From: Sandaracinaceae bacterium
Lineage (GTDB): Bacteria > Myxococcota_A > Polyangia > Polyangiales > Sandaracinaceae
Direction: 5' to 3'
DNA length: 64,000 bases
Assembly: GCA_040218145.1 (NCBI GenBank)
Contig: JAVJQK010000105.1
Span: 124,001-188,000, forward strand
Shown: in pieces, positions 56,882 to 64,000 of the stretch
How positions within the stretch are numbered: the stretch's first letter is position 1
Layout of the letters: each line of letters begins with the position of its first letter
Translations under genes and position numbers: made by a program
The notes under the pieces: generated by a model
What the model saw: the letters and a program-made list of their open reading frames with translations, nothing else
Databases searched by the model: none
Told to the model about the DNA's origin: nothing

Positions 56882-56923
56882 GTGGCCACCGCTTCACGCT
56901 CCGGAGCGTGAAGCGGTGGCCAC
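56882..56923. terminator. Perfect 42-bp palindrome
   Basis: GTGGCCACCGCTTCACGCTCC is followed directly by its exact reverse complement. It lies 15 bp after the lipoprotein stop and 38 bp before the pirin start. There is no T tract. Most likely a terminator or RNA-stabilising hairpin; a regulator site is possible. Confidence 0.65.
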
Positions 56924-56961
56924 GCTTGCGTACAGAAGGTGACGGCTCCACGGATCGGCGC

Positions 56962-57960
56962 ATGACGATCCTCGAGCGCGTGCCCCTCGGCTTCCCGTGG
57001 AAGACCTGGGATCCCTTCCTCTTCTGCGTCCATCACCTCGACCGCTACCCCGAGGGGGACGCGCGCATGGCGCCGAAGGCGTCGCTCGCGGGCCGTCGCC
57101 TCGGGATGGACTTCGACGGTAAGGACGGCTGGAGCATGTACCACGGCGAGGTGGTGCCCGGGTTCCCGGCGCATCCTCACCGCGGCTTCGAGACGGTCAC
57201 CATCGCGCGGCGCGGCTACATCGACCACGCGGACTCGCTCGGCGCGACGGCGCGCTTCGGGCACGGTGACGTGCAGTGGGTCACCGCCGGCAGCGGGGTC
57301 GTGCACTCGGAGATGTTCCCGCTCGTGCGACAGGACGCGCCGAACCCGACCGAGCTGTTCCAGATCTGGCTCAACCTGCCGCGCGCCTCGAAGATGGTCG
57401 CGCCCCACTTCACGATGCTCTGGAGCGAGCAGATCCCGAGGCTGGTCGAGGACGGAGTCGACGTCGCGGTGGTCGCGGGCGCGATCGGAGAGCACCGGCC
57501 CCCCTCGCCGCCGCCGGACAGCTGGGCCGCCCGAGAGGACGCGGACGTGGCCATCTTCACGCTGAAGCTCGCGCCCGGCGCGTCGTTCACCCTGCCGCCT
57601 GCCCGGCCTGGGACGAACCGCGCCGTCTACTTCTTCGGCGGTGAGTCCCTGCGGCTCGGCGACGAGGCGCTCGCGCTGGGCAGCGGCGCGCGCGTGACGC
57701 CCGACGAGGCGCTGACGCTCTCCAACGGAGGCGCGGAGGCGGAGGTGCTCGTGCTGCAGGGCCGCCCGATCGGAGAGCCGGTGGTCCAGCACGGGCCCTT
57801 CGTGATGAACAGCAAGCAGGAGATCCAGCAGACGTTCCTCGACTACCAGCGCACGCGCTTCGGGGGCTGGCCCTGGGACGACGACGCGCCGGTCCACCCG
57901 CGCGAGCGCGGCCGGTTCGCGATCCACGCGGACGGGTCGGAGGAGCACGCGGACGGGTAG
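56962..57960 (+). CDS. Pirin-family protein
   Basis: 332 aa from the ATG at 56962. The cupin metal site is visible: HPHRGFETVTI near residue 71 and SGVVHSEMF near 112-120 give the His/His/His/Glu set. The usual FQIWLNLP follows. The second cupin half lacks metal ligands, as in the family. Pirins are iron-binding quercetinase or redox regulators; the exact role is unknown. The last 20 residues are Asp/His/Gly-rich. Confidence 0.92.
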   Translation: MTILERVPLGFPWKTWDPFLFCVHHLDRYPEGDARMAPKASLAGRRLGMDFDGKDGWSMYHGEVVPGFPAHPHRGFETVTIARRGYIDHADSLGATARFGHGDVQWVTAGSGVVHSEMFPLVRQDAPNPTELFQIWLNLPRASKMVAPHFTMLWSEQIPRLVEDGVDVAVVAGAIGEHRPPSPPPDSWAAREDADVAIFTLKLAPGASFTLPPARPGTNRAVYFFGGESLRLGDEALALGSGARVTPDEALTLSNGGAEAEVLVLQGRPIGEPVVQHGPFVMNSKQEIQQTFLDYQRTRFGGWPWDDDAPVHPRERGRFAIHADGSEEHADG

Positions 57961-57992
57961 GCGGGGGAGGCCGCGGAGGGCATGCTGCGGCC

Positions 57993-59534
57993 ATGCGCTT
58001 CCCCTCCCTCGCGTTGTCCGCCGCCCTCCTGCTCGCCGGGTGCGGCGGGGAGGCCCTGTCGCTCACCGCCACCGCGACGAGCGACGTCTCCGACGACCCC
58101 GGCTTCGCGCCGAGCGCTCCCGACGCGCGCCTGCTCCGGGTCGATCTGCGGCTCGAGAACCGGAGCGGGCGCACGCTGCCGCTCAGCGCCTCGCTCTTCC
58201 GGCTCGATCCGGTCGAGGGCGCGAGCGTGACCGGGGCGTCGACCAGCGCGTCCCTCGAGCGCTCCTGCGTGCCGGCCGGGGGCGTGCTGCCGCCCGGGCG
58301 CGACCTCGAGTGTGGCGTCGCCTTCGAGGTCGGCGCCGGCTTCGAGCCCGCCTCGATCACCTTCTCGGTCGACGAGCTGAGCGCCTCGTCTCCCGTGCCT
58401 CCGCTCGGCGGCCCGGTCCCGGACGCAGGCCCCGTCGACGCGGGGCCACTCTCGCCGAGCAACGAGCTCGACATCCTGTTCCTGGTCGACGACTCGAGCT
58501 CGATGAGCGAGGAGCAGCAGTCGCTCGCGTCGGCGCTGCCCCGGCTCATCTCGGTCCTGTCCACCGGCGACTTCGACCAGGACGGCCTCACCACGGGGCC
58601 GGACGACTTCCCGCCCGTCTCGAGCGTTCACGCCGGCGTGATCACCACCGACATGGGCACGGGTGGTCACTCCATCCCGACCTGCCGGAGGCCGGAGTTC
58701 GGTGCCGACGGCGTCCTCCGCACCGAAGGCCGCCCCGACCCGCCGGGCTGCGCCGAGGCGTACCCGGCCTTCCTGACCTACGCGCCGCCGGGCGGCCTCA
58801 CCGCGAGCGAGTTCGCGCGAGACGCGGCCTGCGTCGCGCAGGTCGGCACGGGAGGCTGCGGGTTCGAGCAACCCCTCGAGGCGGTGCTCAAGGCGCTCTC
58901 GCCCGCGGCGGCGACGGCGTGGACGCGCGACGGGTACGCGCCCCCCAGCTTCCACCTCGGGAGCCTGGGTCACGGCGACGGGGCCAACGCTGGCTTCGTG
59001 CGCGACGGCTCGGCGCTCGCCGTCGTGCTGCTGACGGACGAGGAGGACTGCTCGGCCGCGGATCCCAAGCTCTTCGATCCCGCGGACCCCGACTACGGCG
59101 CCACCGATCTCAACCTGCGCTGCTTCGTGCATGGCGACGCGGCGTTGCATCCGGTGCAGCGCTTCGTGGACGGCCTCGTCCAGCTGCGCCGGCACCCCGG
59201 GCGGCTCGTCTTCGTCCCGATCGTCGGCATCCCGCTGGAGACGGCGGCCACGGCGGGAGGCACCCCGAACTGGGAGCGGCTCGCCTCCGAGGACGAGTCG
59301 GCCCGCCACCCCGCGCTCATCGAGCGCATCGACGAGGCCGAGCCCTACCGACTCGTGCCGTCGTGCAACCTACCGGGCCGCGGGGTCGCCTTCCCGCCCA
59401 TCCGGATCAGCCGCGTCGCGCAGGGCCTCGACGCCCTGGGCGCGCAGGTGACCGTGCAGTCCATCTGTCAGGAAGACCTCACGACCGCGACCGAGGAGCT
59501 CGTGATCCAGATCCGCCGCGCGCTCGGGCGGTGA
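57993..59534 (+). CDS. vWA-domain lipoprotein
   Basis: 513 aa from the ATG at 57993. Lipobox LLAGC near residues 13-17. Residues 20-130 form a beta domain resembling DUF4352/TRF2-type accessory folds. A Pro/Asp-rich linker follows. The von Willebrand A domain from about 160 has LDILFLVDDSSSMSEEQQ (MIDAS DxSxS) and later VVLLTDEEDCSA. Several Cys pairs suggest disulfides. Probably a surface adhesion or assembly protein. Its 3' end overlaps the convergent EGF protein gene by 56 bp. Confidence 0.88.
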   Translation: MRFPSLALSAALLLAGCGGEALSLTATATSDVSDDPGFAPSAPDARLLRVDLRLENRSGRTLPLSASLFRLDPVEGASVTGASTSASLERSCVPAGGVLPPGRDLECGVAFEVGAGFEPASITFSVDELSASSPVPPLGGPVPDAGPVDAGPLSPSNELDILFLVDDSSSMSEEQQSLASALPRLISVLSTGDFDQDGLTTGPDDFPPVSSVHAGVITTDMGTGGHSIPTCRRPEFGADGVLRTEGRPDPPGCAEAYPAFLTYAPPGGLTASEFARDAACVAQVGTGGCGFEQPLEAVLKALSPAAATAWTRDGYAPPSFHLGSLGHGDGANAGFVRDGSALAVVLLTDEEDCSAADPKLFDPADPDYGATDLNLRCFVHGDAALHPVQRFVDGLVQLRRHPGRLVFVPIVGIPLETAATAGGTPNWERLASEDESARHPALIERIDEAEPYRLVPSCNLPGRGVAFPPIRISRVAQGLDALGAQVTVQSICQEDLTTATEELVIQIRRALGR

Positions 59535-61677
59535 AGACCAGCGCGACGAGCGCGAGCAGCCAGATCCAGCGCGGGGTCGGGGTGGAGCCGCCCGCGCGGC
59601 AGCTGCACGCGCCGCCCGTCAGGATGGGCGGGTCGCTCGGGTCCACGCCGCCGTCGGGGCTGCACGCCGTCGTGCACGTGCCGACCACCGACGCGCCGGG
59701 CAGGCCGCCGCCGGGATCGCAGATCTCGCCCATGTCCACGACGCCGTCGCCGCAGTAGGCGAGGTGGCAGGTGACGCGGCAGCCGTCGGCCGCGGTGTCG
59801 GAGTTCCCGGCGCCGTCATCGCACTCCTCGCCCGTGTCGGTCACCCCGTCGCCGCACGACGCGAAGTCGCACGTGGTGCGGCAGCCGTCGACCGCGGTGT
59901 CGGAGTTGCCGGCGCCGTCGTCGCACTCCTCGCCCGCGTCGATGAGCCCGTCGCCGCAGGTGTCCGTGCACATCGAGGTGCCGCCCGCGAAGGGCTCTCG
60001 GCAGGTGTAGCCGGCCTCGACGTCGCAGCGCGCGTCGCAGCCGTCGCCCGCCGTCGTGTTGCCGTCGTCGCACGCCTCGCCGGGCCCGCGCGAGCCGTCT
60101 CCGCAGGCGACGACGCACTCCCCGCTCACCGCGTCGCGCGTGGTGCCGACGCGGCACACGCAGGTCGCCTCGGCGCCGATCTGGTTGACGCAGTCCTCGT
60201 TGAGCCCGCAGCCGTCGGTGCCGCGCGCGCACTCGTCCACGTCCACGCAGGTGAAGCCCGAGCCGGCCCAGAAGGGCGCCCGGCAAGCGCACGAGTAGCT
60301 GCCTGGCTGGTTGGTGCAGTCGGCGTTCGGGTCACACGCGTCCGTGCCGCGCGCGCACTCGTCGATGTCGACGCAGTTGCGCCCGTTGCCGTCCACGTCC
60401 TCGTAGCCGGGGTTGCAGGTGCAGAACCAGCTGCCGTCGGTGTTGGTGCAGGTCGCGTCGCTGCTGCACAGGGACACGCCCGGGTCGAGGCACTCGTCGA
60501 TGTCCACGCACAGCGGCTGAGGCGCGCCCGCGCTCTGGTAGCCCGCGTTGCAGTTGCAGCTCCACGAGTCCGGCGCGGCGGGCGGGGTGCTGCCGAAGCA
60601 GGAGCCGGGGCCGCAGCGCGTCGGATCGTCGCCGCACTCGTCGACGTCGACGCACGTGGTTCCGTCGTACCGGAAGCCAGCGCTGCAGGTGCACGTGTAT
60701 CGGTCGCCGTCGAGGTGCGGGACCCGGTTGGTGCAGGTCGCGCCCGCGCCGCTCCCGATGCCGCACGGATCGCTTCCGTCGGTGCACTCGTCGATGTCGG
60801 CGCAGCCCGTGCCGGAGGTCCTCCCGTCGCCCGTGTACCCGGTGGGGCAGTCGCAGCGGAAGGGCGGCGCGCCCGCCTGGGGGACGCAGGTCGCGTTGGG
60901 CGTGTTCACGCAGTCCTCGATGGCGGGCGCGCACCCGCTCACGCAGAAGAGGCAGCGCCCTCCCGAGGCGGGCATCGTGCAGGCCTCGTCCGGGTCACAG
61001 TCACACGTGTAGTTGCCGGTGAGGTTGCGACAGGTGCCGACGCCGCAGTTGATGGGGGCCTCGGTGCACTCGTCGATGTCCCGGCACTGCGGGGGCGTGC
61101 GCGAGACGATGGAGTAGCGGTTCCGCATGCCGCCGGCCCAGTCGTGGCTGGAGGTGCGCAGGTGGCTGACGCCCGTGAACCCCGCGGCGCAGGAGCAGTC
61201 CCAGCGGCCGTTGCTGTAGACGTCGACGCAGCGCCCCCCGGACGGGCCGGCCGTGCAGTCGTTGAGCGCGGGGATGCTGCAGAGGTTCTCGGACGGGGCG
61301 TCGGAGCTCACGCCAGGGCTCGCGTAGCCGGTCACCTGCGAGGCGGGGTAGGTCCAGTTGGCGAAGGGATCGCCGAGCTCCTGACCGGTGGTCCAGCCGT
61401 CGCCGTCATGGTCGAAGCGGGCGAGCGACGCCCTCCACACCGAGCTCCCGTCGCGAATCGACGCGCAGCTGTTCATCGCGCCCGGCAGCAGCGCGTTGAA
61501 GTCGTCGCCGAAGTCGTTGAAGCACGGCGGCGTCGCACAGCCGCCACCGCCGCTGGCGTTGTTGTGGCACGTCAGGCACCCCGCCGAAGTGGAGGGCACG
61601 TAGTCCAAGTACTCCGGACACGCGAGCGCGAGGCCAGGCAGCGCCCAGACCAGCACGCACGCGATCAACCCCCGCAT
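59479..61677 (-). CDS. EGF/DUF4215 Cys-rich surface protein with MYXO-CTERM-like tail
   Basis: 732 aa from the ATG at 61677 (GTG 9 bp upstream also in frame). Signal peptide GLIACVLVWALPGLALA, then a single haem-type CxxCH (GCLTCHNN) near residue 35. Six calcium-binding EGF-like repeats begin with D-I/V-DEC (about residues 205-510), followed by four DUF4215-type repeats (CGDGxxxxGExCDDGN). The C terminus has Cys-Ser-Cys, a short hydrophobic helix (WIWLLALVALVFTA) and a basic tail, the MYXO-CTERM sorting pattern. Exposed on or released from the outer surface; probable adhesion role. Confidence 0.9.
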   Translation of the reverse strand: MRGLIACVLVWALPGLALACPEYLDYVPSTSAGCLTCHNNASGGGGCATPPCFNDFGDDFNALLPGAMNSCASIRDGSSVWRASLARFDHDGDGWTTGQELGDPFANWTYPASQVTGYASPGVSSDAPSENLCSIPALNDCTAGPSGGRCVDVYSNGRWDCSCAAGFTGVSHLRTSSHDWAGGMRNRYSIVSRTPPQCRDIDECTEAPINCGVGTCRNLTGNYTCDCDPDEACTMPASGGRCLFCVSGCAPAIEDCVNTPNATCVPQAGAPPFRCDCPTGYTGDGRTSGTGCADIDECTDGSDPCGIGSGAGATCTNRVPHLDGDRYTCTCSAGFRYDGTTCVDVDECGDDPTRCGPGSCFGSTPPAAPDSWSCNCNAGYQSAGAPQPLCVDIDECLDPGVSLCSSDATCTNTDGSWFCTCNPGYEDVDGNGRNCVDIDECARGTDACDPNADCTNQPGSYSCACRAPFWAGSGFTCVDVDECARGTDGCGLNEDCVNQIGAEATCVCRVGTTRDAVSGECVVACGDGSRGPGEACDDGNTTAGDGCDARCDVEAGYTCREPFAGGTSMCTDTCGDGLIDAGEECDDGAGNSDTAVDGCRTTCDFASCGDGVTDTGEECDDGAGNSDTAADGCRVTCHLAYCGDGVVDMGEICDPGGGLPGASVVGTCTTACSPDGGVDPSDPPILTGGACSCRAGGSTPTPRWIWLLALVALVFTARARGGSGSRAPRSRS

Positions 61678-61732
61678 GACCGACACGCCGGCATTGTGAT
61701 CGAGCCGGGGCTCGCCGCCAAACGAACCGCGG

Positions 61733-61761
61733 TTGACCTACTGGCCTTTGTTCAATAGCTT
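61733..61761 (+). promoter_or_regulatory. Candidate promoter of the pectinacetylesterase-like gene
   Basis: TTGACC (61733-61738) and TAGCTT (61756-61761) with a 17-bp spacer, 32 bp before the start codon. The local sequence is AT-richer than its surroundings. Confidence 0.45.
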
Positions 61762-61793
61762 GTGTCGGTTTCGAAGACGGGTCGGGAGGACAC

Positions 61794-63059
61794 ATGGTCG
61801 ATCGAGCTTGGGGGAGCGCGGTGGCGGTCGCGCTCATGGTCCTCGCCGGATGTGACGGCGGTGAGGTGGACGGGGTGGACGCGGGGACGACCCCGGGTCG
61901 CGACGGCGAAGTGGCGCCGCCGATGGACGGGGAGGTGGACCGCGACTCCGGTCCGCCGCCCGCCATGGGCTGCGGCAACGGCACGATGGATCCGGGGGAG
62001 GAGTGCGACGACGGCAACACGGCGCCCTTCGACGGGTGCCAGCCGGATTGCACGCTGTGGGAGGCGGCGGCCGGGGAGCCCCTCGTGCCCGACGCGCCGC
62101 GCACCTGGCAGTACTTCGAGATCGAGGGCGCGCAGTGTCGCGACGGGAGCCCGGCGGGCATCGCCATCAGCGTCAACCCGGACTCGGACGGCGTGCTGAT
62201 CTTCCTCGAGGGCGGCGGCGCGTGCTTCAACGAGCAGTGCGAGCGCATCACGACGGACACCGTCTACCGCGAGCCGACCGGCGGCATCTTCGACCGGGGC
62301 AACGCGGAGAACCCGGTCGCCGACTGGAGCATGGTCTACGTGCCCTACTGCACGGGGGACGTCTTCGCGGGCAACAACCCGGGCGCCACCGTGCCCGGCG
62401 TGCGCGAGCCCCAGAACTTCGTCGGCTACGCCAACATGGGGCGGTTCATGCAACGCCTCGTGCCGACGTTCCGGGAGGCGAGCCGCGTGCTCCTGACCGG
62501 CGTCAGCGCGGGCGGCTTCGGCGCCGCGGCCAACTACCAGCAGGTGGCCGACGTCTTCGGGCCCGTGCAGGTCATGTTGCTCGACGACTCCGGCCCGCCG
62601 ATGTCGAGCGAGGTCGTCGCGCCGTGCCTCCAGCAGCAGTGGCGGGAGATCTGGAACCTCGACGACACCATCCTCGCGGACTGCGGCGCCGACTGCCCGG
62701 ACCCGAACGACTGGATCCTCGACTTCTCGGTGCACCTGATGCAGCGCTACCCGGACCGTCCGGCCGGGCTCTTCAGCAACACCGAGGACTTCATCATCCG
62801 CGGCTTCTATGGCTACGGGCGCAACGACTGCATGCCCGGCTTCTTCCCGAACGTGCCGGCCGACGAGTTCCGCGCCGGGCTCGAGGCCTTCCGCGCCACC
62901 TCCGAGGCGGAGGGCGGAGTGTTCCGCACGTTCTATACGCCGGGCACGACCCACACCTGCATCTCCGGCAGCTGCTTCTACGAGACGCTCTCCGGCGCCA
63001 CCATGGCCGGCTGGGTGGGCGAGCTGATCGCAGGCACCGCGTCGCATGTCGGCCCCTGA
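61794..63059 (+). CDS. Pectinacetylesterase/Notum-family lipoprotein
   Basis: 421 aa from the ATG at 61794, with GGGAGG 5 nt upstream. Lipobox LAGC; a Gly/Asp linker; one DUF4215 unit (CGNGTMDPGEECDDGN). The alpha/beta-hydrolase-like part has FLEGGGACF (oxyanion loop), GVSAGGFGA with the nucleophile near Ser238, and TTHTC with the probable catalytic His near residue 386. These match the pectinacetylesterase/Notum family, which deacetylates polysaccharides or lipoproteins. Possibly used on prey or plant polymers. Confidence 0.87.
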   Translation: MVDRAWGSAVAVALMVLAGCDGGEVDGVDAGTTPGRDGEVAPPMDGEVDRDSGPPPAMGCGNGTMDPGEECDDGNTAPFDGCQPDCTLWEAAAGEPLVPDAPRTWQYFEIEGAQCRDGSPAGIAISVNPDSDGVLIFLEGGGACFNEQCERITTDTVYREPTGGIFDRGNAENPVADWSMVYVPYCTGDVFAGNNPGATVPGVREPQNFVGYANMGRFMQRLVPTFREASRVLLTGVSAGGFGAAANYQQVADVFGPVQVMLLDDSGPPMSSEVVAPCLQQQWREIWNLDDTILADCGADCPDPNDWILDFSVHLMQRYPDRPAGLFSNTEDFIIRGFYGYGRNDCMPGFFPNVPADEFRAGLEAFRATSEAEGGVFRTFYTPGTTHTCISGSCFYETLSGATMAGWVGELIAGTASHVGP

Positions 63060-63117
63060 CGCGCGCTTGGCGCTGGCGAACATCATGCCCGAGCGACCTG
63101 TGCTATAGGCGCCCACC

Positions 63118-64000
63118 ATGGGTGGGTCGCTGCTCGAAGTCTCGTCACAGGAGGGCGCGCGTCGCGTGGCCCTCCGCTACCTCGACCAGGCGTCCAAGGC
63201 GTCCGAGCGGCTGCACGACACCGACGACCCCGGCGCGCTCCACGACTTCCGGGTCGGGCTGCGCCGGCTGCGCTCGTGCCTCCGCGCGTACCGTGAGATC
63301 TTCGGGGACCGCCTGGCGAAGAAGCAGCGCTCGCGGCTCGGCAAGATCGCGGGGCGCACCAACCCGGGCCGCGACGCGGAGGTCCAGCTCGAGCTGGTCA
63401 CCAAGCTCGGCGCGCGCGCGGCGCCGCACGAGCGCCCTGGCGTCACGCTCGTGGCCGATCAGCTAGAGAGGCAGAAGGACGAGGCCTACGCGCACGTCCG
63501 CGACGAGCTGTACCGGCGCTTCGCCAAGCTGCAGACGTCCGTCCGCGAGGAGCTCTCGGTCTACTCCGTCACCTACCGGGTCGGCGAGGCGCGCCGTGAG
63601 CCGCGCTTCTGTGAAGCCGCCGCCGACGCGATGGAGGTCGAGCTGGACGCGCTCAGCGGCGCCCTCTCCCAGGTGAAGGGCATCGAGGACGAGGCGATCG
63701 CGCACGACGCCCGCATCCACGGCAAGCGCCTGCGCTATCTGCTCGAGCCGTTCCGGGGGGAGAAGGATCTGGCCAAGCCGCTCGTGAAGCGGCTCAAGGC
63801 GCTGCAGGATCTGCTCGGCGACCTCAACGACCTGCACAACCTCGCGGCCACCGTCGGAGAGACCCTCGAGGCCTCGGCGCTCGAGGGCGCGCGCCGGCTC
63901 CGCGAGGCCGCGACCGGGGTGGGCGGGGAGCTGCACGAGGAGCTGGCCGCGGACGAGCGACCCGGCCTGGTCGCCCTCCTCCAGCGCACTCATGGCGACC
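63118..64000 (+). CDS. CHAD-domain protein (3' end outside window)
   Basis: At least 294 codons from the ATG at 63118, still open at the window edge. The first half has LHDFRVGLRRLRSCLRAYREIFGD and the second ARIHGKRLRYLLEPFRG followed by LKALQDLLGDLNDLHNL, the two conserved His/Arg/Lys helices of the CHAD domain. CHAD binds inorganic polyphosphate, often with CYTH partners. No CYTH domain precedes it here. Confidence 0.92.
   Translation, partial: MGGSLLEVSSQEGARRVALRYLDQASKASERLHDTDDPGALHDFRVGLRRLRSCLRAYREIFGDRLAKKQRSRLGKIAGRTNPGRDAEVQLELVTKLGARAAPHERPGVTLVADQLERQKDEAYAHVRDELYRRFAKLQTSVREELSVYSVTYRVGEARREPRFCEAAADAMEVELDALSGALSQVKGIEDEAIAHDARIHGKRLRYLLEPFRGEKDLAKPLVKRLKALQDLLGDLNDLHNLAATVGETLEASALEGARRLREAATGVGGELHEELAADERPGLVALLQRTHGD

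Overview
The window is about 70% GC with strong G/C bias at third codon positions. It encodes many myxobacterial hallmarks: MYXO-CTERM-like tails, DUF4215-type Cys-rich repeats, many Asp/Gly-rich lipoproteins, orphan VgrG proteins, an FHA-GAF-sigma54 activator and an RpoH-type sigma factor. I infer a chromosomal segment of a Myxococcota (Polyangia/Sandaracinaceae-like) bacterium. Only one RNA gene, a tRNA-Met(CAU), is present. I see no insertion sequence, phage, CRISPR array or replication origin.

Layout. 1-3017 (-): a sigma54 activator cut by the left edge and a short VgrG upstream of it. 3114-8904: a CapK/PaaK-like ligase and a phytanoyl-CoA-type dioxygenase (+), a GT4 glycosyltransferase and a GH57-like protein (-), and a GSA-type aminotransferase (+). 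8993-12307 (-): the B12-dependent ribonucleotide reductase NrdJ. Its long upstream region carries a candidate promoter and two NrdR-like boxes 32 bp apart. 13066-20306: a small membrane protein, three tandem AIM24 paralogues followed by a nucleotidase-like protein fused to a beta-barrel, an ExbB-like protein, a lipoprotein and a Tat-exported repeat peptide. 20392-30255 (-): two very large tandem macroglobulin-like secreted proteins, each with an embedded GspG-like segment. 30360-32901: paired STAS-like proteins, a GNAT enzyme and secreted proteins. 33005-37868 (-): a full VgrG with a DUF2169-like partner, an M74-like endopeptidase, and a TetR operon with a clear operator. 37997-44935: a hypothetical protein, the tRNA with promoter and terminator, a GGDEF protein, a cNMP-binding protein overlapping an NTT-like transporter-HEAT fusion, a structured intergenic element and an RpoH-type sigma factor. 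45096-49679 (+): a 1527-aa fusion of aldehyde dehydrogenase, class III aminotransferase, GNAT and a second, lysine-less aminotransferase-like domain. 49686-64000: mostly secreted or lipid-anchored Cys-rich proteins, an NrtR-like regulator, an acyltransferase/aminotransferase pair, an AraC regulator, a pirin, a vWA lipoprotein, an EGF/DUF4215 protein, a pectinacetylesterase-like lipoprotein and a CHAD protein cut by the right edge.

How the genes fit together. Most are small, densely packed, independent units for envelope biology, regulation and amino-acid/acyl chemistry, not one long pathway. The strongest candidates for undescribed biology are the four-domain fusion enzyme, the macroglobulin pair with GspG-like inserts, the metallophosphoesterase-like pseudoenzyme fused to a barrel, and the split NTT-HEAT/cNMP module. 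All functions are read from sequence alone; no database search was possible.
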